Assembly: GCA_963789565.1 (NCBI GenBank)
Contig: CAWBKX010000002.1
Location: 2,914,001-2,978,000, forward strand
Direction of reading: 5' to 3'
DNA: 64,000 bases
Source of the DNA: CALAGB01 sp963789565
GTDB lineage: Bacteria; Chloroflexota; Chloroflexia; Thermomicrobiales; Thermomicrobiaceae
The position numbers and the translations under genes were made by a program. Below, one piece after another: positions 17,576 to 25,825 of the stretch (the first letter of the stretch is position 1; each line of letters opens with the position of its first letter). The notes beneath the pieces are model-generated. The model was not told where the DNA came from. It ran no database searches and worked only from the letters and a program-made list of their open reading frames with translations.

Positions 17576-18325
17576 CTACGCGACGGCGCTATCGACTTCC
17601 GCGCCGAAGACGGCGTTGGTATACACCTCTTGAATGTCGTCGAGGTCGTCGAGAGCCTCCAACAACTTTACGGCAGTCTGTGCCTGCGTCCCATCCAGTT
17701 CCACTGGCACTTGCGGTAGCCGAGTAATCTCGGCCTGCTGAACGTCGATACCGTTCTCTTTCAGCGATTCCGACACTCGCGAGAGATCGGTCGCTTCGGT
17801 GGTGATCACGACGTCGGTCTCATCGTTCTCGACGTCTTTCGCACCAGCGTCGATCGCCGCCAGAGCCACCTCGTCGAAATCTTGCTGCTCGAGCGGGACG
17901 ACGATCTGCCCCACGGTATCGAATTGCCAGGCGACGCAGCCGGTTTCACCGAGGGTGCCGCCGTGCCTGGTGAATGCGAATCGCACCTCTGATGCCGTGC
18001 GATTGCGATTGTCGGTCAGGCCAATCGCCAGGACGGCAATTCCGCCCGGACCGTAGCCTTCATACACGATCGTTTCCCAGTTTTCCGCGTCCGCTCCGGC
18101 GCCGCTCGCCTTGGTCAACGCACGGTCGATCGTATCGTTCGGCATGCCTTCGCGCTTGGCACGATCGATCGCCATGCGCAGACGAACATTCGCATCCGGG
18201 TTCGCGCCACCTTCACGCACCGAGACGTGAATCTCGCGAGAGAGTTTGCTAAACATCGCGCCCTTTTTGTAATCGGTCGCGGCTTTCTGCCGTTTGATCT
18301 GCGCCCATTTTGAGTGGCCCGCCAT
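17576..18325 (-). CDS. yebC: YebC/PmpR family regulatory protein
   Basis: 249 residues from MAGHSKWAQIK; AAGGAG lies 10 nt before this ATG, which fixes the start. The family hallmarks are MAGHSKWxxIK, GAMFSKLSREI, RMAIDRAKREGMPNDTIDRAL, YEGYGPGG, NRTASEVRFAFTRHGG and GCVAWQFD. YebC proteins were first described as DNA-binding regulators. Some members are now linked to relieving ribosome stalling at proline-rich sequences. The cellular role here cannot be chosen from sequence. The gene stands alone. Confidence 0.95.
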   Translation of the reverse strand: MAGHSKWAQIKRQKAATDYKKGAMFSKLSREIHVSVREGGANPDANVRLRMAIDRAKREGMPNDTIDRALTKASGAGADAENWETIVYEGYGPGGIAVLAIGLTDNRNRTASEVRFAFTRHGGTLGETGCVAWQFDTVGQIVVPLEQQDFDEVALAAIDAGAKDVENDETDVVITTEATDLSRVSESLKENGIDVQQAEITRLPQVPVELDGTQAQTAVKLLEALDDLDDIQEVYTNAVFGAEVDSAVA

Positions 18326-18570
18326 GCCTGAACACTCCTTACGTTGATCGTGACTTCGGGCAATGAGTTGCTGTGTGAAACGTGGTCGCAGCGCAATGTC
18401 TGCGTCGCACATGGGCATACATGACTACGGACCGGTGTGAGTCAGTGATTGCCAGGATCCGGTCAACCCTGAATATTGACACACAATTCGTACTTCCGCC
18501 AACTAATCTTAAGGCTCCCTTTATGAACCGTTGGTAGTATTTCTGCGTACAAGGGAGAGGTGACGTAGTA

Positions 18571-18819
18571 ATGGACTGCGTCAGACCTCGGAATCGAGAA
18601 AGAGCTATGAGACTATCTCGCATGCAATCTCAAGAGAATGCCCCAAAGAGCAGAGACCCGTTTGAGGTTCGCCTGGCCGTGGGCTTCAGTCAATCGCTTG
18701 AGGCGATGATTCGAGCCCTGATTCGCCGTTTGGGTGAACTCGGATCTCGGGGTTCCCGTCCGGTGCCCCAACCGGTCCGCGTTCGCAGCACCCGAACGTA
18801 CCCCCGCCAGATTCGCTGA
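18571..18819 (+). CDS. Possible small protein with its own terminator
   Basis: 82 codons from the ATG at 18571, preceded by GGGAGAGGTGA. A second ATG at 18607 is possible. The second half (DPFEVRLAVGFSQSLEAMIR, then ALIRRLGELG) looks like an amphipathic helix followed by a basic, proline-rich tail. A good factor-independent terminator starts 29 nt after the stop, which argues for a real transcription unit. No family is recognised, and the transcript could instead be non-coding. Confidence 0.4.
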   Translation: MDCVRPRNRERAMRLSRMQSQENAPKSRDPFEVRLAVGFSQSLEAMIRALIRRLGELGSRGSRPVPQPVRVRSTRTYPRQIR

Positions 18820-18847
18820 CACCCAGACCTCCAACATACCAAGCAGT

Positions 18848-18892
18848 CAACCGCGTTTCGGCCGACATGGTTCGTTCGAACGCGGTTGTTTT
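18848..18892 (+). terminator. Factor-independent terminator
   Basis: CAACCGCGTT (18848-18857) pairs with AACGCGGTTG (18879-18888), followed by TTTT (18889-18892). The 21-nt loop is long but may pair further inside. It ends the small unit at 18571-18819. Confidence 0.7.
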
Positions 18893-19114
18893 GCTTCACC
18901 GAACCAGCGAAAATCACTCACATCTGGGCATGTAAATTGCGAATAAGCGCCCAGATTTTATGCGCGAGTCAAACTGCCAACGACGCGGAGAGCGAATTCT
19001 GTGTTCCGGAGCTTGCGCGTTGTTTGTAGTTCGGAGATGAGATGGATTGATGCCGGTACATTGGGTGACAAGGTGTATACGATCTTCATCGACTGAAGCT
19101 GAGGGTCGGTGTCG

Positions 19115-21058
19115 ATGACCGTCACGGAGTTCGTTCAATACGCGACAGACGCGATCTTCCTGGTGATTTGGGTGATCGTGACCGCAACCACAATTCGGCA
19201 TCGCGGGCGAATTCAAGTTGAGGCCACTCTTTTTTTCACCGCCGCCGCGTACATCCTGGCCGAATCGCTGCTACTGCGTCACTTCGAAAGTCGGCTCTCG
19301 AATAGTCTTACGGCAATCAACCAACTCATACTGATCTCGATGTCCTATCTCTTGCTGAGGCTCGTTCACAGTCTGTCCGAAGTACAACCCATCGTGCTGC
19401 GCATCGGCGAAGTGGGATTGGTTGCGCTCGGCATCCTGTCGATCGCGGGTCTGGGTGATCAGCGCTTCTCGTACATCCTACCGGCGGTCGCCTATTTCCT
19501 CGGTTTCACAATCTATGCCACGGTGATCGCCGCTCGGGCGTCACGTCAGCTCGAGGGTGTCACCAAGCAGCGATTGCGAGCGGTGGCGTTGGGATCGACA
19601 TTTCTTGGCCTCATAATCGTCATCGCGGGCACGGCGACGTTCATTCCGTCGCTCGTCGGTACCTTCACTCACGTGGCAAACGAGACACTTGCGTTGGCAT
19701 GTGCCGTTAGCTACTTCGTGGCGTTTGCCACGCCGGTGACATTGCGCCGCGCCTGGCAAGAACCGATCCTGCGTCATTTTTTCGCGGGTGCTGGAGCGTT
19801 GTCTCAATTCCCGGAGCTCGATGGCGTTATTTCCCAGCTGGAGGAAGGTGCGCGCGGCTCCCTCGGCGGAATCGCTGCGTCGGTGGCACTCTGGGATGAT
19901 GATGAGGAAGAGCTCGTCTTCCCCTCTGCCAGTGTCGGCATAGAACGCGGGATTGCGTCCGACATGATCGAGGGGGCGGCGTTCCTGAAGCAAGATACGG
20001 TCTTCTCGGCCAATCTCGCGCGCGATTATCCGCTGAGTGCCGACGTGTACCTCGCGACCAATGCGAAGTCGGCCATCAGCGCACCAATCGGCTCGCGAGA
20101 TGGCTGTCTCGGAACGTTGTCCGTCTACTTCGCAGGATCTCCGCTGTTCGTCGACGATGACCTGTCACTGCTGACGCTGATGGCGAACCAGATCGGCATC
20201 ATTCTCGAGAGCCGAGAGCTCGTGGAGGAAGAGACGCGTCTGCGCGCCCGCGAAGAGGCGCTCAGGTTGCGCAACGATTTCCTGTCATCGGTTGCGCATG
20301 ATTTGAAGACTCCGTTGACCGCGCTCGTTATGCAGTCGCAGTTGCTGGAGCGTCGTGCACGCAAGGCGCCGGAATCGCCGGTAGACGTCGAGGGTCTACA
20401 TCAGATTCTGGTACAGACGCATCGCTTGCGGTCGTTCGTCGAGGATCTGCTCGATGTGCAGCGATCCGAGGATGACGGTATCGCCGTCACCTATGAACCG
20501 TGTGATCTCGCGCAAATCGTGCGTGAGGTTGGCCAGCGCGTCTGCGTCGAGCCCCACACCTTTATGCTTGAAATTGACGACGCCGTGCAATTGTCGGGGG
20601 ACCGGGCACGGTTGACCCAGTTGTTCGACAATCTGATCGGCAATGCCGTCAAGTACAGCCCTGAGGGGGGCGAGATTCGCGTGCGATCCTGGGTTGAGGG
20701 CGATGACGTGCATATGACCGTCAGCGATCAAGGGATCGGAATCCAGGCCGAGGATCTTCCCCACGTCTTCGACCGGCACCACCGGGGCGACAATGCCAAG
20801 GAACAGGGTGTGCACGGGATCGGACTCGGCCTCTTCATCTGTCGGGCGATCGTGCGAGCCCATGGAGGGATACTCGAGGTCGAAAGCGTCGTCGACCAGG
20901 GGAGCACCTTCCATGTGATCATCCCGCGTGTTCCGTCAACGATGCGTGAAGCGCGCGTGGAGCCCCCGCAGGCGAACAGCGCCGAACCGCAAGCGACCAC
21001 CGACCGGCGCGATCAGACGGCAAATCGCATCGCGTTCGGGGCAAATTCGACGCTCTGA
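19115..21058 (+). CDS. Membrane sensor histidine kinase with GAF domain
   Basis: 647 residues from the ATG at 19115 (GAGGG upstream; a GTG two codons earlier is possible). About six membrane segments span residues 12-212. A GAF domain follows (about 228-370, ending NQIGIILESRELVEEE), then a short coiled linker. The HisKA box is FLSSVAHDLKTPL with the phosphorylated His395, and the HATPase_c domain has NLIGNAVKYSPEGG, DQGIGI and HGIGLGLFI. It would autophosphorylate on a membrane or cytoplasmic signal. No response regulator lies next to it, so it is an orphan kinase. It is convergent with the helicase gene. Confidence 0.9.
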   Translation: MTVTEFVQYATDAIFLVIWVIVTATTIRHRGRIQVEATLFFTAAAYILAESLLLRHFESRLSNSLTAINQLILISMSYLLLRLVHSLSEVQPIVLRIGEVGLVALGILSIAGLGDQRFSYILPAVAYFLGFTIYATVIAARASRQLEGVTKQRLRAVALGSTFLGLIIVIAGTATFIPSLVGTFTHVANETLALACAVSYFVAFATPVTLRRAWQEPILRHFFAGAGALSQFPELDGVISQLEEGARGSLGGIAASVALWDDDEEELVFPSASVGIERGIASDMIEGAAFLKQDTVFSANLARDYPLSADVYLATNAKSAISAPIGSRDGCLGTLSVYFAGSPLFVDDDLSLLTLMANQIGIILESRELVEEETRLRAREEALRLRNDFLSSVAHDLKTPLTALVMQSQLLERRARKAPESPVDVEGLHQILVQTHRLRSFVEDLLDVQRSEDDGIAVTYEPCDLAQIVREVGQRVCVEPHTFMLEIDDAVQLSGDRARLTQLFDNLIGNAVKYSPEGGEIRVRSWVEGDDVHMTVSDQGIGIQAEDLPHVFDRHHRGDNAKEQGVHGIGLGLFICRAIVRAHGGILEVESVVDQGSTFHVIIPRVPSTMREARVEPPQANSAEPQATTDRRDQTANRIAFGANSTL

Positions 21059-21125
21059 TGCGTCGACCGCGTGCTGTCTTAGAGTTATTGATCATCGCAA
21101 CTCGTGTGTGGAGTGGCGCGCCGAA

Positions 21126-22742
21126 TCAACCTCCCGCTGACCCTGCCTTGGCTTTGGGGATCTCCACGTTGACCGGTTTACCGCGCATTCGAGCGTGATC
21201 GAGGGCGCGCATTACACGCTCGACGAATTGAGCAGGCACGTCCACCAACGTGTAGCGGTCGGCGATCTCGATTTGGCCGATGCTCTTGCCAGGGATCTTG
21301 GCCTCGTTGGCGATCGCGCCAACCACGTCCATCGGTCGAATTCCGTCGGTACGCCCGAGGTCCAGGTAGAGGCGAGTCATGCCAGATTCGGTGGCTGACG
21401 CGGCGGCCATGATCTCTTCCTCGTGATCGGAGCCGTGTTCCCGCATCAACAAACTGACCGCGGCAGCCGCGATTTCCGAGGGATCGTAGTAGGCGGCGAG
21501 CTCGTCGACGATCATCATCGATGTCTCGAGATCATCCTGCTCGATGATCTCGGCCAGCGATTCACCCAGCATCTGCCGCTCGCGCTCTTCGATCTCCTGC
21601 AACGTGGGCACCCCGCGCCGCTCCATGCGCTGACCGGTCGCTCGTTCAATGGCGCGCAGGTGGCGGCGTTCTCGCGGTGTGGTGAGCGTGATGGCGATGC
21701 CTGTTCGACCCGCGCGGCCGGTTCGCCCGATACGATGTACGTAGCTCTCCGGATCGCCCGGAATGTCGTAGTTGATGACGTGGCTGATGTTCTCGACGTC
21801 CAGCCCACGAGACGCCACGTCGGTTGCTACCAGGATCTCGTCCTGACCAGCGCGGAAGCGGGCCATGACTCGGTCTCGTTGCATCTGACTCAAGTCGCCA
21901 TGCAGCGCCTCGGCGGGATAGCCACGCGCCTGAAGTTGCTCCGTGAGCTCATCCACCACCCGCTTGGTCCGACAGAAGATGATGGCAGACGTCGGGATCT
22001 CAAGGTCGAGTACACGAGTCAACGCTTCGAGCTTGGCGCGCGGCAACACCTCGTAATAGGCCTGCTCGGTCTGCGGCACCGTTACCTGTTCGGGCTCAAT
22101 GGTGATTCGAGCGGGGTCGTTCAAATAGCGGCGTGCCAGCTGAACGACCCGATCCGGCATGGTCGCGGAATAGAGGGAGGTCTGATGCTTGCCTGGGACG
22201 CGTTCGAGGATCCACTCGATGTCCTCGACAAAGCCCATGTCGAGCATCTCATCGGCTTCGTCCAGAACAACCATGGAGACGTTGTTCAGTCGCAGTGTCT
22301 CGCGCCGCAGGTGGTCCATGATGCGGCCGGGAGTCCCGACGATAATGTCGACCGGATGGCGCAGCGCTCTGAGCTGTCGATCGATCGGCTGTCCACCGTA
22401 TACCGCGAGAACGGTGGCCCCGCGGGGCCGGCCGAACTGGTGAAACGTTTGTGCGACCTGAATGGCAAGCTCACGGGTAGGGGCAAGCACCAGCGCCTGC
22501 GGATCGCGCGACTCTCCAGAGAGCCGCTGCAGCAAAGGCAGCGCGAAGGCCGCCGTCTTGCCAGTGCCGGTCTGCGCCTGCGCGATCAGATCACGCCCGT
22601 CGAGCAACAATGGAATGGCTTCACGCTGGACCGGCGTCGGCTCCTCGAATCCGGCGTCGTCGACCGCTTTCACCAGATCCCTGGAAAGCCCCAAATTTCG
22701 AAAATCGTCAAGAACCAACTGCATCTCCTGGTGTTCGATCAT
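21126..22742 (-). CDS. DEAD-box ATP-dependent RNA helicase
   Basis: 538 residues. Motifs in order: Q-motif (GFEEPTPVQREAIP), I AQTGTGKT (56-63), Ia PTRELA, Ib TPGR, II DEAD (161-164), III SAT (192-194), and VI HRIGRTGRAG. A linker of about 80 residues follows. The C-terminal 75 residues (MTRLYLDLGRTDGIRPMDVV, then ADRYTLVDVP) form a DbpA-type RNA-binding domain. This arrangement is that of the DeaD/CsdA/DbpA group, which remodels ribosomal or structured mRNA, often in the cold. The ribosome site is weak. The gene is divergent from the acetyl-CoA synthetase-like gene. Confidence 0.93.
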   Translation of the reverse strand: MIEHQEMQLVLDDFRNLGLSRDLVKAVDDAGFEEPTPVQREAIPLLLDGRDLIAQAQTGTGKTAAFALPLLQRLSGESRDPQALVLAPTRELAIQVAQTFHQFGRPRGATVLAVYGGQPIDRQLRALRHPVDIIVGTPGRIMDHLRRETLRLNNVSMVVLDEADEMLDMGFVEDIEWILERVPGKHQTSLYSATMPDRVVQLARRYLNDPARITIEPEQVTVPQTEQAYYEVLPRAKLEALTRVLDLEIPTSAIIFCRTKRVVDELTEQLQARGYPAEALHGDLSQMQRDRVMARFRAGQDEILVATDVASRGLDVENISHVINYDIPGDPESYVHRIGRTGRAGRTGIAITLTTPRERRHLRAIERATGQRMERRGVPTLQEIEERERQMLGESLAEIIEQDDLETSMMIVDELAAYYDPSEIAAAAVSLLMREHGSDHEEEIMAAASATESGMTRLYLDLGRTDGIRPMDVVGAIANEAKIPGKSIGQIEIADRYTLVDVPAQFVERVMRALDHARMRGKPVNVEIPKAKAGSAGG

Positions 22743-22944
22743 GCTTGCTGAGGCTCGCTAAACGCGAGCTACGCGATTTTGTCGCGCATGCAGTTTGCCA
22801 CGCTGGCCACGAATCTGCCGATCTGGTGAATAGATCGATTGGCTTGCGCTGTCGCGCAAGGAATTGACCGCTCGTTGGCAGACGGTCAACAATTGAACTC
22901 AAGAGGCAACTACCTCGAAGAATTGAACGAGAGCGGAGACGTCG

Positions 22945-24912
22945 ATGGAGCGCGAGATCCACACCGGTGGCGATATGGACCAGATCGTCTGGAATCCGAC
23001 CGAAGATCAGTTGAAGCGAAGCCGGTTGATGCGCTTCATCCGCGAGCATGGATTTGCCGACTACGAGGCATTCCTGGATCGATCCATGGCGGACCCGAAC
23101 TGGTATTGGGACGCGGTTGTGAAACACCTCAATATCGAGTGGTACGAACCCTACCAGCAGGTGCTCGACGTCTCGCGAGGTATTGAGTGGCCGCGATGGT
23201 TCAGCGGCGCGTCATACAACTACGTGCACGACGCGGTCGACAAGCACGCGAACGGGGCTGACAGGGATCGCGTTGCCATTCGCTGGGAAGGCGACGGTGG
23301 GGGACAGCGCCAGTTCACGTTCGCCGAATTAGCCGCGGAAACCAATCGGTTGGCCGCAACGCTGACCGGGTTGGGAATCAACAAAGGAGATCGGATCGGC
23401 ATCTTCCTCCCGATGCTCCCCGAAACGGCCGTTGCCACGCTCGCCTGCGCCAAGATCGGGGCCGTGTTCATCCCCATCTTCTCCGGGTATGGCGGTGACG
23501 CCGCGGCGGTACGTCTGCGCGATTGCGACGCGCGGCTGCTGATCACTGCTGATGGCTTCTATCGACGTGGTCGCGTCATTCCGATGAAAGAGACGGCCGA
23601 CGAAGCCGTCGAGTCCGCGGGTTGCGTAGAAAAGGTGCTGGTTTATCGGCATGTTGGGCGCGACGTTCCGTGGGTCGAGGGACGCGATATGTGGTGGCAT
23701 GAGGCCGTTGCCGACCAGCCGGACGAATTCGAAACCGTGCGGACCGACGCCAGCGACCCCTACATGATCATCTACACATCCGGAACGACCGGTCGCCCGA
23801 AGGGCGCGGTCCACGTCCATGCTGGATTTCCGATCAAGGCGGCCCACGATCTGGCCTTCTGCTTCGACCTGCAGCGGGACGACGTCCTTTTCTGGATCAC
23901 CGATCTGGGCTGGATGATGGGCCCGTGGGCCATCGAGGGCGGGTTGATTCTCGGCGCCACGTTGATGCTCTATGAGGGAACGCCAGATTACCCGCAGCCG
24001 GACCGACTATGGGAATTGGTCGAACAGCACGGCGTTTCGGTGCTCGGGGTGTCGCCGACCGCGATCCGCGCATTGATGGGTAAAGGGGACGACTGGGTCA
24101 CGCGGCACGATCTGAGCACGCTGCGCGTCTTTGGCTCGACCGGGGAGCCCTGGAATCCGGGCCCATGGAATTGGCTCTTCAACGTGCCTGGTCAGCAACG
24201 CTGCCCAATTATCAACTACTCGGGTGGCACCGAGATTGGCGGCGGGATCGTCGGTTGCGTGACGATCAAGCCGCAGAAACCGTGCTCGTTCAGCGGGCCT
24301 GTTCCTGGCATTGCGGCCGATGTGTTCGATGCCGACGGACGCTCGGTTCGCGGTGAAGTTGGCGAGCTCGTCGTTCGCGGCCCGTGGGTCGGAATGACGA
24401 ATGGATTCTGGCGCGATCCGGACCGCTATGTCGGCACGTATTGGTCGCGTTGGGACGGCGTCTGGGTGCATGGCGACTGGTCGCGGATCGACGAGGACGG
24501 CTTCTGGTACATCCTTGGCCGCTCGGATGACACGATCAAGACCGCCGGCAAACGCGTCGGTCCTGCCGAGGTGGAATCGGCCGCGGTAGCGCACCCGGCG
24601 GTGCGTGAGGCAGCAGCCATCGGTGTGCCGGATGAACTCAAGGGAGAGAAGATCGTCGTCTTCGCGATTCTGCGCGAAGGTTATGCGCCCTCGGACTCGC
24701 TGCGGCAGGAGGTTCTAGACGGCATCACGCGACGACTGGGGCGCCCGCTCCGACCCGACTCCGTCAATTTCGTGACCGATCTGCCGCGCACTCGCAACGC
24801 GAAAATCATGCGTCGGGTCATTCGTGCCAAGTATCTGGGGGCGGATGATCTCGGCGATCTGTCGGCTTTGGAGAACCCGGCGGCGGTGGACGAGGTGACC
24901 AGCCAGGATTAG
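22945..24912 (+). CDS. Acetyl-CoA synthetase-like AMP-forming acyl-CoA ligase
   Basis: 655 residues, the ACS length. An ACAS-type N-terminus (YEPYQQVLDVSRGIEWPRWF) precedes the AMP-binding domain with YTSGTTGRPKG near residue 276. Then come YSGGTEIGGGI, HGDWSRIDEDGFWYILGR and DDTIKTAGKRVGP. The C-terminus has TRNAKIMRR, whose lysine matches the acetylation-regulated catalytic Lys of ACS. It activates a short carboxylate to its acyl-CoA via an acyl-AMP. The usual acetate-pocket signature could not be verified by eye, so propionate or another acid remains possible. GCGGAGA lies upstream of the ATG. Confidence 0.87.
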   Translation: MEREIHTGGDMDQIVWNPTEDQLKRSRLMRFIREHGFADYEAFLDRSMADPNWYWDAVVKHLNIEWYEPYQQVLDVSRGIEWPRWFSGASYNYVHDAVDKHANGADRDRVAIRWEGDGGGQRQFTFAELAAETNRLAATLTGLGINKGDRIGIFLPMLPETAVATLACAKIGAVFIPIFSGYGGDAAAVRLRDCDARLLITADGFYRRGRVIPMKETADEAVESAGCVEKVLVYRHVGRDVPWVEGRDMWWHEAVADQPDEFETVRTDASDPYMIIYTSGTTGRPKGAVHVHAGFPIKAAHDLAFCFDLQRDDVLFWITDLGWMMGPWAIEGGLILGATLMLYEGTPDYPQPDRLWELVEQHGVSVLGVSPTAIRALMGKGDDWVTRHDLSTLRVFGSTGEPWNPGPWNWLFNVPGQQRCPIINYSGGTEIGGGIVGCVTIKPQKPCSFSGPVPGIAADVFDADGRSVRGEVGELVVRGPWVGMTNGFWRDPDRYVGTYWSRWDGVWVHGDWSRIDEDGFWYILGRSDDTIKTAGKRVGPAEVESAAVAHPAVREAAAIGVPDELKGEKIVVFAILREGYAPSDSLRQEVLDGITRRLGRPLRPDSVNFVTDLPRTRNAKIMRRVIRAKYLGADDLGDLSALENPAAVDEVTSQD

Positions 24913-25283
24913 GCCGAGCCGATGAGTTCGCGAAGGACGGCATCCGGGTCGTCGACACTGATGTAGAGATCCGTAAGCGCGATCGGAATGCCGAGCAACT
25001 GCGTCCGGCGTGACCTCATATGAATACGGATGATGGGACTCAAGGCGCCGATCAAACCGATCGAGTGCCGTAGATCCGAGCGCCAGCCGATACCACCCCA
25101 CCAGGGCCACCTGGACCGTTCGGCATGCGTGATGTCGTCGCGCTTCACCACGATTCGCTTCCAACCGAACTGAGCGATGACTTCATCCGGTCCAATGTCG
25201 ATATATGACGACGTGTCTGTGGCTCCGATCACAAGGAGCGCCCAGCCCCAGAATTTGGATCGTTTGATCGGGTAACGGCTCAT
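24909..25283 (-). CDS. Small PH-like domain protein
   Basis: 124 residues, no signal peptide. The predicted pattern is mostly beta strands (YIDIGPDEVIAQFGWKRIVV, a Trp/Gly-rich loop, PIIRIHMRSRRTQLLGIPI) ending in a helix (DPDAVLRELIG). This resembles bacterial PH-like domains, but I name no family. GGAGAAG stands before the ATG. The ATG overlaps the stop of the DUF309 gene (ATGA), so translation is coupled. Its 3' end overlaps the convergent synthetase gene by 4 bp. Confidence 0.65.
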   Translation of the reverse strand: MSRYPIKRSKFWGWALLVIGATDTSSYIDIGPDEVIAQFGWKRIVVKRDDITHAERSRWPWWGGIGWRSDLRHSIGLIGALSPIIRIHMRSRRTQLLGIPIALTDLYISVDDPDAVLRELIGSA

Positions 25284-25690
25284 GCGTGCTTCTCCAAACG
25301 GTCCGGGGCGAAGTGGACGGTGGGAATCATGGAGCGATCGAACTCGCTCAAACGCTCAGGCCCAAGCGAGCGCAGTGCGTCAAGACACGCGCACGCCTCA
25401 CGGTTGAGCCGTTCAGTGTCGACTCCCATGCAGCGCGGCAGAAAGCGAGCTACTTTGTCCGTGCCTCCATCGAGCAGCTTCACCGCGCCACGCCAGTTGT
25501 CGCGATGCAGGTGGTGGAACGCGACGCCGATCTGAAGGATGCCCTGATACAGCGCGCGGACGGGGTCAGTCTCTTCGCGCCAGATGTCCTCGAGCACCTC
25601 ATGGCACTCGAAGTATTCCCCGGCATTGAAGAGCGAGATCCCTTCATGAAGTCCCTGGGGCATCGGATCGTCGCAACGTTCGCAGGTCAT
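25280..25690 (-). CDS. DUF309 family protein
   Basis: 136 residues. The signature FNAGEYFECHEVLEDIWRE (about 21-39) and ALYQGILQIGVAFHH define the helical DUF309 family (PF03745), whose biochemical role is unknown. An N-terminal CERC pair is present. GAGG lies 9 nt before the ATG. It is first in a two-gene unit with the PH-like protein. Confidence 0.85.
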   Translation of the reverse strand: MTCERCDDPMPQGLHEGISLFNAGEYFECHEVLEDIWREETDPVRALYQGILQIGVAFHHLHRDNWRGAVKLLDGGTDKVARFLPRCMGVDTERLNREACACLDALRSLGPERLSEFDRSMIPTVHFAPDRLEKHA

Positions 25691-25763
25691 TTCGTTTCAC
25701 CTCGGGACACAGTCTAATATGAATCACTTGGCGAGTAATCTGCGCAAGCTGCTGGACGACAGA

Positions 25764-25792
25764 GAAGCGGGGCGCCCGAGACGCCCCGCTTC
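25764..25792 (-). terminator. Terminator hairpin of SBP unit A
   Basis: GAAGCGGGGCG (25764-25774) pairs with CGCCCCGCTTC (25782-25792); the loop is CCCGAGA. It lies 34 nt past the stop of the substrate-binding protein gene. The same loop and nearly the same stem, with a compensating A-T for G-C change, occur at 28345-28375 behind paralogue B. Confidence 0.75.
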
Positions 25793-25825
25793 GATCGAAT
25801 CACTGACGCGAAATGACGTTCCGCG

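Noticed and set aside
21423..22751. Long open frame antisense to the DEAD-box helicase gene
   Set aside because: It lies exactly opposite a gene with all helicase motifs; in GC-rich DNA the opposite strand often stays open. Its translation has no recognisable domain.
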